64,000 nt of DNA from Streptomyces sp. NBC_00154 (GTDB lineage Bacteria > Actinomycetota > Actinomycetes > Streptomycetales > Streptomycetaceae), in the NCBI RefSeq assembly GCF_026342835.1, contig NZ_JAPEMI010000002.1, positions 1,178,001-1,242,000 of the forward strand, in the 5' to 3' direction. Shown in pieces: positions 1 to 8,800 of the stretch. Every line of letters begins with the position of its first letter. The stretch's first letter is position 1. The position numbers and the translations under genes are program-made. The notes under the pieces were generated by a model. That model was given only the letters and a program-made list of their open reading frames with translations, did no database searches and was not told where the DNA came from.

Positions 1-58
1 CGCCGGAGGTGGGAGGCACTCATTCCAGGAGGCGGCGTAGGTCGGCGGCCTCGCATTA

Positions 59-1061
59 GGCACTGTTTCTCGGATCATGCCCGGAGCCAGATCACGAGGG
101 CTGCGAGGGTGATGGTGCCGAGGTAGATGTAGGCGCGTTTCTCGTAGCGGGTGGCGACGGCGCGGAAGCCTTTGAGTCGGTTGATGGCGCGCTCGACGGT
201 GTTGCGCTTCTTGTAGCGCTCGCTGTCGAACCCGGTGGGCCGGCCGCCTCGAGAACCTCCGTTCTGCCGGTGCCTATGCTGGTCGAGACGTTCGGGGATG
301 GTATGCCGGATTCCGCGTCGCCGCAGGTAACGGCGATTCTTCCGGGACGTTAGGCCTTGTCCGCCAAGACATGGTCGGGTCGCGTGCGGGGCCGTCCGAC
401 TCCGGTGCGGCACACGGAGACCTGCTCCAACACGCGGTCGAGCTGCGGGCCGTCACCGTAGTGTCCGGGTGCCAGGACGAAAGCGAGGGGGCGGCATCGT
501 CCCTCGGCGACGAGGTGGATCTTGGTGGTGAAGCCGCCACGGGAACGTCCCAGACACTCGCCGATCGGACCACCTCCTCCAGCCGGACGGCCAGTTTCCG
601 CAGCACCGGATCGACCTGGTTCGTCCCCCGGTCGGCCCCCTTTTCAGGGACCGCGGCCGCTGGCGCTTTCCTCGCGCCGGCGGCGTGCTGGTGGGCCCGC
701 ACCGCCGTCGAATCCACCGACACGTCCCAGTCGATCCCGCCCGCGGCGTCCTCGGCAGCCTGGATGCGAGACAGCAGCATCTTCCAGGTTCCATCAGCTG
801 ACCAGCGGCGATGCCGTTTATAGACCGTTTCCCATGGCCCGAACCGCTCCGGCAGATCCCGCCACTGCACACCCGTCCGCACCCTGTAGAGAACCCCGTT
901 GATCACCCGCCGATGATCGCTCCACCGACCCCCACGCGCACCACCAGGAGGTAAGAACGACTCCAGCCGATCCCACTCCGCATTCGTCAGATCCCCACGA
1001 CCCATGCAGCCAGCCTGACCCCAACACCCCACTCACGTCCGGAGATCCGAGAAACAGTGCC
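59..1061 (-). mobile_element. IS5-family insertion sequence, complete ends
   Basis: Perfect 18-bp terminal inverted repeats (GGCACTGTTTCTCGGATC at 59-76 and its complement at 1044-1061) bound a 1,003-bp element. A TA dinucleotide lies outside each end (57-58 and 1062-1063), which fits the 2-bp target duplication of the IS427 group of IS5. The transposase is on the minus strand in two frames joined by a likely programmed -1 shift. The ends look recent, but the transposase is damaged (see the CDS entry), so this copy is probably immobile without help. Confidence 0.9.
75..1032 (-). pseudogene. IS5-family transposase, frameshifted
   Basis: The first frame starts at 1032 and carries the HTH-like N-terminus and first catalytic region (LTNAEWDRLESFLPP, then WDVSVDSTAVRAHQH with the DDE aspartate). 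At about 640-650 an A4G5 run (GAAAAGGGGG) would allow a -1 slip into the frame reading GRSRGGFTTKIHL, the usual arrangement in this family. That frame runs to ADKA and then hits TAA at 350-352. The remaining C-terminus (SRKNRRYLRRRGIR ... TVERAINRLKGFR with the catalytic Glu, ending at 75) is in a third frame. Compared with the family motif AYTSRKN, one base has been lost around 351. The slip site looks natural; the second break is a mutation. Product inactive unless read through (inference). Confidence 0.85.
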
Positions 1062-1230
1062 TAGCAGGTCGCCAACCTGGAGGTCGGTGCAGGGCGCCGG
1101 CCACGTCGGCTTCGCCGACCATGTCGACCAAGCGGTGGCCGTCGATGGCTGGCAGGCGGCGGACCTTGTGGCGCGGCATCACGAGCGGCCCGATGGCGAC
1201 TTCCACCATCGCGCCGGCGCGCGAGTCTTC
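1062..1230 (-). pseudogene. CBS-domain protein, C-terminal relic
   Basis: Minus-strand translation from about 1228 gives MVEVAIGPLVMPRHKVRRLP, then IDGHRLVDMVGEADVAGAL. This is the conserved second half of a CBS domain from Streptomyces CBS-pair proteins. The reading then needs one frameshift to continue as DLQVGDLL, the normal family tail. The adjacent IS5 element is inserted exactly there. No N-terminal CBS domain can be followed upstream, so this is a truncated gene remnant. CBS pairs normally sense adenosyl ligands; nothing suggests function here. Confidence 0.55.
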
Positions 1231-1872
1231 CAGAGGGTGGGTGGCTCACGGAAGTTCTGGCTCTCTTTTCATGGCGCAGCCGCCTCGGGCGATCGTCGCC
1301 GGCACAAACTGTTGGGGAGCCAGATCGAAACCCCCTGCTTCTACTCTCTCGTCGCCTGGAGGCAGGGAGGGCAGCCACCGCGCCCCGGCCTCGGCTGACG
1401 GGGCCGCCGGATGAGCGGGCTCACGCTCACCCGGCCCCCATCCTGACGCTGCCCCACAGGCCGCTAGCTAGTACCTCGCTTACACCCTCGGCACAGAGCC
1501 CGGTCCTCGGCAGAATCCGGCAGTCGCGATCACCACGTCTTCCACACCCATGCAGTCCCGAGAACAGCGGCGAAACCCGCGCCGCCGACTGGGGCTCCTC
1601 GCAGACGACACGGAGGTTTGCGTGCAAGACGTCGACCGCCCGCAGCCCACGTCAGCGTTCGGCCCAGCGGCCCTGAAAGAGCGGGCACGCGGGCGGCATC
1701 GCCGACGCTTGGTAGTCGAGTATTCGACGCTTTGCACCGTGGCTTCATTGGGGCGAGGTGAAGGAACAGCACGTAGGCGGATACGGGAGCTTCCGTGCCA
1801 TCCAAAGCGGTCGACACCGCAACTCGGCAAACCCGCGTGTCGATTTGTGGAGTGGCTTGCAGACACAGCGTG
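1231..1872. other. intergenic stretch without a supported gene
   Basis: Several overlapping open frames exist on both strands, but none shows a recognisable domain, ribosome-binding site or one-strand coding bias. I see no strong hairpin or repeat. Confidence 0.5.
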
Positions 1873-2712
1873 CTATCGGACCGTCGAGTGGGCAGCCTTC
1901 TCGATCAGGCTCGCGACAGCGGCCGGGTGGGAAACGGGGACGGCGTGGGACGCCTGGATCTCAATCGTGTGCGAGTGCGCCCGCTTGGCCATGAACTTCT
2001 GTGCCGCCGCCGGGATGTTCTTGTCCTGAAGGGTGACCAGGTCCCAGGAGGGAATGGTCTTCCATGCCGCCGCGGTCGCCTTGTCGGTGAGCGCACTGGC
2101 GGCCACCGGGCGCTGGGTGGCGGCCATCAAGTCGGTGGTCGACTTGGGGACGTCGGCTGCGAACTGGTCGTGGAACTTGTCGGCCTTTATGTACAGGTCG
2201 CTGCCAGTGCCGCCGTCGGGAAGCGGGAAGGACACGGAGTTGAGAGTCGGGCCGAGTGTGCTCCCGGGGAACTTGCCGGAGAGGTCTGCCGCGTTCTCAC
2301 CCTTGTCGGGAGAGAAGCCGGCGATGTAGACGAGCGCCTTGACGTTGGGGGCTTCGGCGGCTGCCTGGCTGATGACCGAGCCGCCGTAGGAGTGACCGAC
2401 GAGCACGACGGGCCCGTGCACGCTCTTGAGGAAACTGCTGAGATAGCCGGCGTCCTGAGTTAGCCCCCTCAGCGGGTTGGCGGGAGCGGCGACCGGGTAG
2501 CCCGCGCGCTGCAGGCTGGCGATGACCCCGTTCCAGCTGGAGGAGTCCGCGAAGGCACCGTGAACCAGTACAACGGTGGGCTTTGTAGCCGGGGAACGAC
2601 CCGCAGCGGAGGCCATCCCGGGCGCGGTGGTCGTCAACGCAATCGCTGCCGCACTGGCGCCCAGCACGGTGGCGTAGGTCCAAGGCGAGCGGTGCAGATG
2701 CTTGCGGGTCAT
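1873..2712 (-). CDS. secreted alpha/beta hydrolase
   Basis: 279 aa. The N-terminus is a signal peptide: basic KHLHR, a hydrophobic stretch about 12-30, then an AxA-type cleavage region near residue 37 (MASAAG). The mature part is an alpha/beta-hydrolase core: VVLVHGAFADSSSW (oxyanion loop, about 47-60) and the nucleophile elbow GHSYGG with Ser108. A C-terminal His in the SHAVPVSHP segment near 260 completes the triad. This resembles small secreted esterase-like proteins common in Streptomyces; the substrate is unknown. AAAGGAG lies just before the ATG at 2712. It stands alone beside decayed DNA but looks intact. Confidence 0.9.
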   Translation of the reverse strand: MTRKHLHRSPWTYATVLGASAAAIALTTTAPGMASAAGRSPATKPTVVLVHGAFADSSSWNGVIASLQRAGYPVAAPANPLRGLTQDAGYLSSFLKSVHGPVVLVGHSYGGSVISQAAAEAPNVKALVYIAGFSPDKGENAADLSGKFPGSTLGPTLNSVSFPLPDGGTGSDLYIKADKFHDQFAADVPKSTTDLMAATQRPVAASALTDKATAAAWKTIPSWDLVTLQDKNIPAAAQKFMAKRAHSHTIEIQASHAVPVSHPAAVASLIEKAAHSTVR

Positions 2713-2890
2713 GGTGGTTCTCCTTTGGGTTGCTGCCTCAGGCCGAAGGCTCCGGGCGGCCCGTCTGCCGGGCCAAACATAACCATAGCCAACAATTCAG
2801 TTGTGCGCAAAGTAATCATGCACGAGACCATTGTCTGCCCTGGAATGTGTGAGAGTGGTTGCGCCAGCTGACAGCAGAGGAGAAAAGCTC

Positions 2891-3227
2891 GTGAGCAGCA
2901 CCGACGCCCTCACACCTGCTGAGTCCCCGGAGCCCTCGCTGCCCTGCACCTCGAGTACGGGACCCTGACGCCACTGATCAAGCGCTTGGAGAGCAACGGC
3001 CTGCTCAAGCGGCAACGGCGGGCCCATGACGAGCGAGTGGTCGAAGTGACGCTTACCGCCCAGGGCGTTGCACTACGTGACTGTGTCCTCGCCATTCCCC
3101 AGCCCTGGGTGACGCCATGGGGCTGAAACCAGACGAGATCACTGTCGTGCAGAACCTTCTGTGTCGGATGACGACTAACCTCGCCCTGGTCGGCACCGAC
3201 TACAGTTTGCAGCATGGTCTCGGCTGA
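2891..3227 (+). pseudogene. MarR-family regulator, decayed
   Basis: From about 2944 the plus strand reads LHLEYGTLTPLIKRLESNG, then LLKRQRRAHDERVVEVTLTAQG. This is the recognition helix and wing of a MarR/OhrR-type winged helix. A frameshift near 3110 is needed to reach the C-terminal dimerisation helix (LKPDEITVVQNLLCRMTTNL), ending at 3227. A plausible start (GTG 2891, after a GAGGAGAAA tract) is in yet another frame, and the first helices are deleted. OhrR-type members respond to hydroperoxides; the relic cannot be functional. Confidence 0.7.
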
Positions 3228-3265
3228 TACCGATTGTCGTCCGTGACATGGGGCAGCTGCCAGCG

Positions 3266-3462
3266 GGCTCAGAGCGGTGCGGGGCGCTGCCGACGGATAT
3301 CACGGCAACCCACAGGTGACGTCCACGGACCGGAGGGAAGCCGGTATGACCGAGCGGCGCGGCTAGACTCGACGTGGCCACGGTCGAGTTCGAAGGCCGC
3401 CCTTTCCAGCACGTAGTGATGTGTGAGGGCTACTTCGGGCGCGCCAAACCGGCGCGGTGCGC
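3266..3462 (+). pseudogene. relic duplicate of the 17095-18591 flavoprotein reductase tail
   Basis: This stretch aligns base for base with many blocks of 18190-18395 in the intact reductase gene. Shared blocks include AGCGGTGCG, GGGCGCTGCCGACGGA, GTATGACCGAGCGGC, ACTCGACGTGGC and GGGCGCGCCAAA. It contains substitutions, small deletions and an in-frame TAG. It therefore represents the linker and start of the dimerisation domain of a paralogue. No other part of that gene is detectable nearby. Confidence 0.75.
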
Positions 3463-3586
3463 CGCGCGTGCGGCACCCCAAATTGGCGTGATGCGACCGA
3501 GGCGGCATGAAGGCGCTAAGAACTCCTAACGAAATGATCTTTGAGGTGGTTGGATCGCTCCGGGACTGTCGATCCGGGGGTGTGGG

Positions 3587-4434
3587 GTGGCTCCGCCGAA
3601 GCCGTGGGATGTTGATGACGAACTGTGGGCGGTGATCAAGCCGTTGCTGCCGAAGGTGGAGCGTCGGGCGCGGCATCCCGGGCGGAAGCGGCATCCGGAC
3701 CGACTGGTGTTCCAGGGCATCCTGTTCGTGCTGCATACCGGCATAGCTTGGGAACACCTGCCGCAGGAGCTCGGCTTCGGCTCTGGCATGACGTGCTGGC
3801 GCCGTCTGGCGGAGTGGACCGAGGCCGGTGTGTGGCTCAGGCTCCACGAGGCTCTCCTCGCTAGGCTTCGCAGCGCGAACATCTTGGACTTCTCCCGGGC
3901 AGCCGTCGACGGCTCTCACATCCGAGCGTTAAAGGGGGCTCCAAGACGGGACGAAGCCCTGTTGACCGGGGCAGGACGGGCAGCAAGCACCACTTGATCG
4001 TCGATGCCACCGGCATCCCTCTCGCGATCACGCTGACCGGCGGCAATCGCAACGACGTCACCCAGCTCATTCCATTGCTTGAGGCGGTGCCACCGGTGCG
4101 GGGTAAGCGCGGCCGGCCCCGGCGCCGCCCGGACGTCGTGCTCGGTGACCGCGGCTACGACCACGACATGTACCGCCGCCTCGTGCGGGACCTCGGAGTG
4201 AAGCCGCTGATCGCCCGACGCGGCACCGAACACGGCTCCCGCCTCGGTACTCAACGATGGGTCGTGGAGCGCGCGTTCGCCCACCTGCACTGGTTCCGCC
4301 GTCTGCGGATCCGCTGGGAGGTACGCGATGACATCCACGAAGCCTTCCTCACCCTGGGATGCGCGCTCATCTGCTGGCGACGGCTGAACGTGACCCGTCG
4401 TGTTCCAGCAGAGGGCGCTGTTGCAGGATCTTGA
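3587..4434 (+). CDS. IS5-family transposase (two frames, programmed -1 shift)
   Basis: Frame 1 (3587-3997) has the N-terminal DUF4096-like domain (WDVDDELWAVIKPLLP, then HPGRKRHPDRLVFQGILFVL) and the first catalytic Asp in AAVDGSHIRA. At the TTAAAGGGGGC run (about 3928-3938) a -1 slip continues as KGGSKTGRSPVDRGR, SKHHLIVDATGIPLA into the second frame, which ends at 4434. That part has VLGDRGYD (second Asp) and QRWVVERAFAHLHWFRRLR (catalytic Glu). All DDE residues are visible. The C-terminus after ICWRRL departs from the family, consistent with an altered 3' junction. Confidence 0.85.
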
Positions 4435-4919
4435 GTTCGCGATCCGGTTCCGGGAGGCATTCCATCACCATCATCACGCACGAGGACCCCATCGGCCGGG
4501 GCCCCGCCAACTACATGATCCGCGCTGACCTCTCGGACCGGCAGGACGGCTGGCGCGAGCAGTTGTGGACCCGCCAGCTCACCGAGGACAGGTTCGAGGT
4601 GACCTGCTTGCCCTTCTTCACCTACGGAATCTGCTACCTCGACGTGGTGACAATCGACAGCAACCATCTGGTGACCTCGGTGGTGCAGAAGTCCGGCCAC
4701 CGGACCTTGCGTGTAGCCCTCGTAGGGGAACACCAGGACCGGGATCAGCTGCACGAACTCCTGCACGGCAAGGTCGTCGAAGCCGCTCTGCCACACGAGT
4801 GGCTTCAGGGCACCTACCTCTCAGTGGACCTGCCACCCGGCACTGACCCGGCAGCCCTCGCGGAGACCCTGAGAGCACCCAGCCAAGCCGGCGCCCTTCA
4901 CTGGGAGATCGACGCCTGA
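4359..4919 (+). CDS. DUF4265 domain-containing protein, N-terminus replaced
   Basis: Recognisable family sequence begins at about 4474 (THEDPIGRGPANYMIRADL) and continues through EQLWTRQL, CLPFFTYGICYLDVV and SGHRTLRVAL to the stop at 4919. This fits a DUF4265 protein of about 150 residues. The only in-frame ATGs are 4359, inside transposase sequence, and 4515, inside the domain; neither has a good ribosome-binding site. The natural start was probably lost where the IS and this gene were joined. The function of DUF4265 is not known to me. The next gene is a radical-SAM relic, so the pair may come from a peptide-modification cluster (inference). Confidence 0.6.
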   Translation: MRAHLLATAERDPSCSSRGRCCRILSSRSGSGRHSITIITHEDPIGRGPANYMIRADLSDRQDGWREQLWTRQLTEDRFEVTCLPFFTYGICYLDVVTIDSNHLVTSVVQKSGHRTLRVALVGEHQDRDQLHELLHGKVVEAALPHEWLQGTYLSVDLPPGTDPAALAETLRAPSQAGALHWEIDA

Positions 4920-4953
4920 CCGGCTCGAACATTCATTCCGTTAGGAGTTCTAA

Positions 4954-5290
4954 GACGATGTCCTCGTCCGGCAGCTGTCCACCTGGGCCTATTCAAGGGC
5001 GAGTTGGCAGATCAACCTCGGGTGCAACTACGCCTGCAAGCATTGCTATCTCGGGCTCAAGGCGAACTCAGGGATGCCGCTGGACGACAAGCTGCGGTGC
5101 CTGGAGACCATGGGCCGAGGCCGGGGTGTTGTGGCTCCAGATCACCGGCGGCGAGCCCCTCGTCGACAAGGATTTCATGCGGGATGATGCTCACGATCTC
5201 CGCCAACGGTTCGCTGCTGTGGCGCGAGAACCTGCTCAACCTCTTCCGCGAGTGCCCGCCCTACCGCCTGGTCCGACACCAAGGCCGAAC
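4954..5290 (+). pseudogene. radical SAM enzyme, N-terminal relic
   Basis: The reading DVLVRQLSTWAYSRASWQIN, then LGCNYACKHCYLGLKAN, contains a canonical CX3CX2C iron-sulfur motif (CNYACKHC). A one-base shift at about 5107 leads to AEAGVLWLQITGGEPLVD (the GGE SAM-binding motif). A second shift at about 5188 leads to MLTISANGSLLWRENLLNLF. The rest is missing. It resembles peptide-maturing radical-SAM proteins. A further open stretch, about 5279-5462 (KAEHVLTDALEHDQRHTL...), has coding character but I do not recognise it. Confidence 0.7.
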
Positions 5291-5487
5291 ACGTCCTGAC
5301 CGACGCTCTCGAGCACGACCAGCGCCACACCCTGATTCATGCCCTCGCCGAGCGCGGCGCAGGCACAGTCAGGGTTCACGTGTACGGGGCCGCGTCCGAC
5401 AGCCATTCCGCCGACGCCGACCTGGCCCGGAAGCTGGTTCCTGCTCACGGAGGGCAAAGGCCCGCGCCGTCTGGCTCCTCGGCAGCG

Positions 5488-5640
5488 CCGGCTCCGGACT
5501 GGGTACCCAATGGTGGGTCGTAGAGCCTGCGTTCACCACCTGCACTGGTTTGCCGCCTGCGGATCCGCTGGGAGACACGCCACGACATCCCCGAAGCCTT
5601 CCTGTCCCTCGGACGCACACTCTTCTACAGCGCCTCGTTT
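5488..5640 (+). pseudogene. IS5-family transposase 3' relic
   Basis: This segment parallels 4225-4380 of the nearby IS5 transposase. Examples are the tract TGGGTCGTAGAGCCTGCGTT against TGGGTCGTGGAGCGCGCGTT, CACCTGCACTGGTT, and GCGGATCCGCTGGGAG followed by GAAGCCTTCCT. It has single-base gaps and encodes the Glu-containing end of the DDE domain. It is in the same orientation as the 3587-4434 copy, so two copies once flanked the radical-SAM relic. Confidence 0.75.
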
Positions 5641-5832
5641 GGCATTCCTCCCGAGCTCGCAGCCGAGCAGCTGGCGGACCTCGGAGGCGAGCGATAAGTC
5701 TTGAGAGGGGCGCCAGTTGAGGTCCACTGGGTCTTCCCTTTGAATCATATGGACTACACAATCAATCCACTGATCATGTGGCGGCACGCGTCTGGTGGTG
5801 CCCGTGGCTGACGTTCCGAAAAAGGATTCTTT

Positions 5833-8800
5833 GTGTCACTTCCCCACTTCCGCAGACCCAGGCTGATAGCCCTGGGTGCTGCCCTCGCGGTACTGGCGGC
5901 CATTCCGACGTCGGCGGACGCTGCTCCGGCGGCCGCGCCTGCGATCCCGCGCGGACTCGCGGGCGCACACTCGGGCACCCCCCGCACTGTCACCCTCATC
6001 ACCGGTGACAAGGTCACGGTGACCAGACCAGGTGACGGCCACGTCCTCGCGACCGTGCGGGGCCCCAACGGCGGTCCGGTGGGCGCTCACACCATGAGCG
6101 TCGGGAAGGACACCTATGTCTATCCCGACGCCGCGATGCCGTACATCGCCTCCGGCCAGCTGGACGAGCACCTCTTCAATGTCACCGAACTGCTGGCCGA
6201 CGGGTACGACGACGCACACAGCGAGCATCTGCCGCTGATCGTCTCCTATACCAACGCGGCAACCCGTTCGCGCAAGCAAGCCGTGCCCACCGGGGCGACT
6301 CGTACTCGCACCCTGGACAGCATTCAGGGCGCCGCGCTCTCCGCCGACCACCGCCGTGCGCCGGACTTCTGGTCCACCCTGACCGGCACGGCACCCGGGT
6401 CCGTGCACGCCCAAGGCAAGAGCGCCGCACCGGCGTTGACAGGCGGGATCGCGAAGATCTGGCTGGACGGCAAGGTCAAGGCCACGCTCGCCGACACCAC
6501 CGCGCAGATCGGGGCGCCCCAGGTCTGGCAGGGTGGCGACACGGGCCAGGGCGTGGATGTCGCGGTCCTGGACACGGGCATCGACGCAGCGCACCCGGAT
6601 TTCGGAGGCAGGATCGCCGCATCCGCCAGCTTTGTCCCTGGCCTGGATGTGACGGACCGTCATGGTCACGGCACACACGTAGCGTCGACCATCGCTGGCA
6701 CCGGTGCTGCCTCCGATGGCAAGGAGAAGGGCGTCGCTCCCGGCGCCAAACTCCACATCGGCAAGGTCCTCGACAACGATGGCAGTGGTCAGGACTCCTG
6801 GATTTTGGCGGGAATGGAGTGGGCTGCTCAGGATCAGCACGCCAAGGTCATCAGCATGAGCCTGGGATCGGGCCCCAGCGACGGCACCGACCCGATGAGC
6901 CAGGCCGTCAACCAACTCAGCGCCCAGACCGGTGCACTGTTCGTCATCGCCGCCGGCAACGCTGGGCCGGATTTTTCCACCGTGGCGTCGCCCGGCGCCG
7001 CGGACGCCGCCCTCACGGTGGGGGCGGTGGACGCCTCCGACCGGCTGGCCGTCTTCTCCAGCCGCGGCCCGCGCAAAGGTGACCATGCGCTCAAGCCTGA
7101 GCTCACCGGCCCCGGCGTCGATGTACTTGCGGCCCGCTCCCAATATGCCTCCGAGGGCGAGGGAAGCTACCAGACCATGAGCGGCACCTCTATGGCGACG
7201 CCCCATGTCGCCGGTGCTGCTGCCCTGTTGGCGCAGGCCCATCCCGACTGGACGGGGCAGCAGCTCAAGGATGCCCTGGTCAGCACAACCAAGTCGACTC
7301 CGCAGTTCAGCCCGTACATGGGCGGCAGCGGCCGGGTGGACATCGCGGCCGCCGTCAAGGACTCGGTGGTCGCGTCAGCTTCCGCCTTCGCATCGGCTAA
7401 GTGGCCCTACACGCAGGGCCAGGTGGCTTCCAAGGACGTCACCTACACCAACACCGCTGCCGACCCTGTCACCCTGGACCTGGCGCTCAGCACTCCAGGT
7501 TCACCGACGGGCCTCTTCTCTCTCTCGGCCTCCCAGGTGACCGTTCCCGCACACGGCACCGCCACGGTAACCGTGACGACCCATCTGGACCTCGCGTCCG
7601 ACGACGTCGGCTACAGCGGGATACTCAATGCTTCCGGCCCTGACGGTGTGCTGCGTACTCACACTCTGATCGGTAGCAACAAGCAGAGCCGACGGGTCAA
7701 CGTCGCGGTGAAGGGGACGGGTTGGCACGGCACTGCACTGCCGGGGACGCTGATTGTCAAAGACATCGCCCGGGACACGGTGCCCCAGGTCTTCGAAGTT
7801 GACGACAGCGGGAGCCTGAACCTCAACCTCGCACCCAGCACGTACTCGGTCTGGATGTACGCGGATGTACCTGGCGTCAACGGCCCGCACTCACTGGGCC
7901 GCGCTGTCCTCAGCGCACCGCAGGTCGTCGTCGACAACGACCGGACACTCACGTTCAATGCCTCCGCTCTCCGCAGAGTCAGGGCCGTCACCCCGAAGCT
8001 CACCGCGACCAGTTCGGTGCGAGTGGATCAGTACCGGTCGTACAGCACCCTGCACCCGTTCACCGACAGCTACGAGATCGAGGCCGTCTACGACAGCCTG
8101 TGGGCAACTCCCACGTCGAAGGTCACCCAGGGTTCGTACACCTTCGCCACGCGCTGGCGTCAGGTGCAACCGCCGCTGACCGTGGCCTCCTCGTCGCAGT
8201 CGTTCGAGGACCTGCAGGTCCAGAGCATGTCCCCCAGCATGGCCAAGGGCACGGGCAACTACGCGACGGTCTACGCCGGAAAGGGCGCGGCATCTGACTT
8301 CGCGAAGGTACAGGTACGGGGAAAGATCGCGATCGTTCGCAGGAACGACACGGTGACCGCTCCTGACCAGGCCATCGCCGCAGCTAAGGCCGGGGCCAAG
8401 CTGCTGCTCATCGTGCATGACGGTTACGGTCGGCTCGACGCCTGGTGGGACCTGCCGGAAGCCGCCGCGCTGCCCGTCGCATCCCTCTCCGCGGACGAGG
8501 GCGACGAGCTCATCCAGCGGATCCGGCTCGGTGGGACGCGCCTGTCGGTCTCGTCCCATCCCTACGCCGACTACCTGTACGACTTGGTACAGCACCACAA
8601 GGGAGCCATTCCCACCGATCTCACTTACCGGCCAGGCGCTGGCAGCCTCGCCCGGATCAACACGTCGTACCGTGACTACAAGCAGGGTCAAGCGGTGGAT
8701 GTCCGCTACGACCTATCGCCGGGGTTTGACTTCGCGGTCGGCGGCGCCGCGACGCTGCAGCAGGCCCAGGGGACTCACACGGTCTGGGTCACCGCTTCGC

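Larger units (their letters stand above)
3520..4950 (+). mobile_element. IS5-family element with matched ends and an enclosed DUF4265 frame
   Basis: The left end GAACTCCTAACG (3520-3531) matches the complement of the right end (4939-4950). Similarity extends over 17 of 18 bases. TAA lies immediately outside both ends (3517-3519, 4951-4953), matching the 3-bp TNA duplication of some IS5 groups. The transposase occupies only 3587-4434. The remaining 500 bp hold a DUF4265 coding frame, which is not usual for this IS. It may be a passenger, or the product of recombination between two IS copies. Confidence 0.7.

Noticed and set aside
5836..7242. 468-codon minus-strand frame opposite the first subtilisin
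   Set aside because: Antisense shadow of a gene with catalytic motifs on the plus strand; no domain and no ribosome-binding site.
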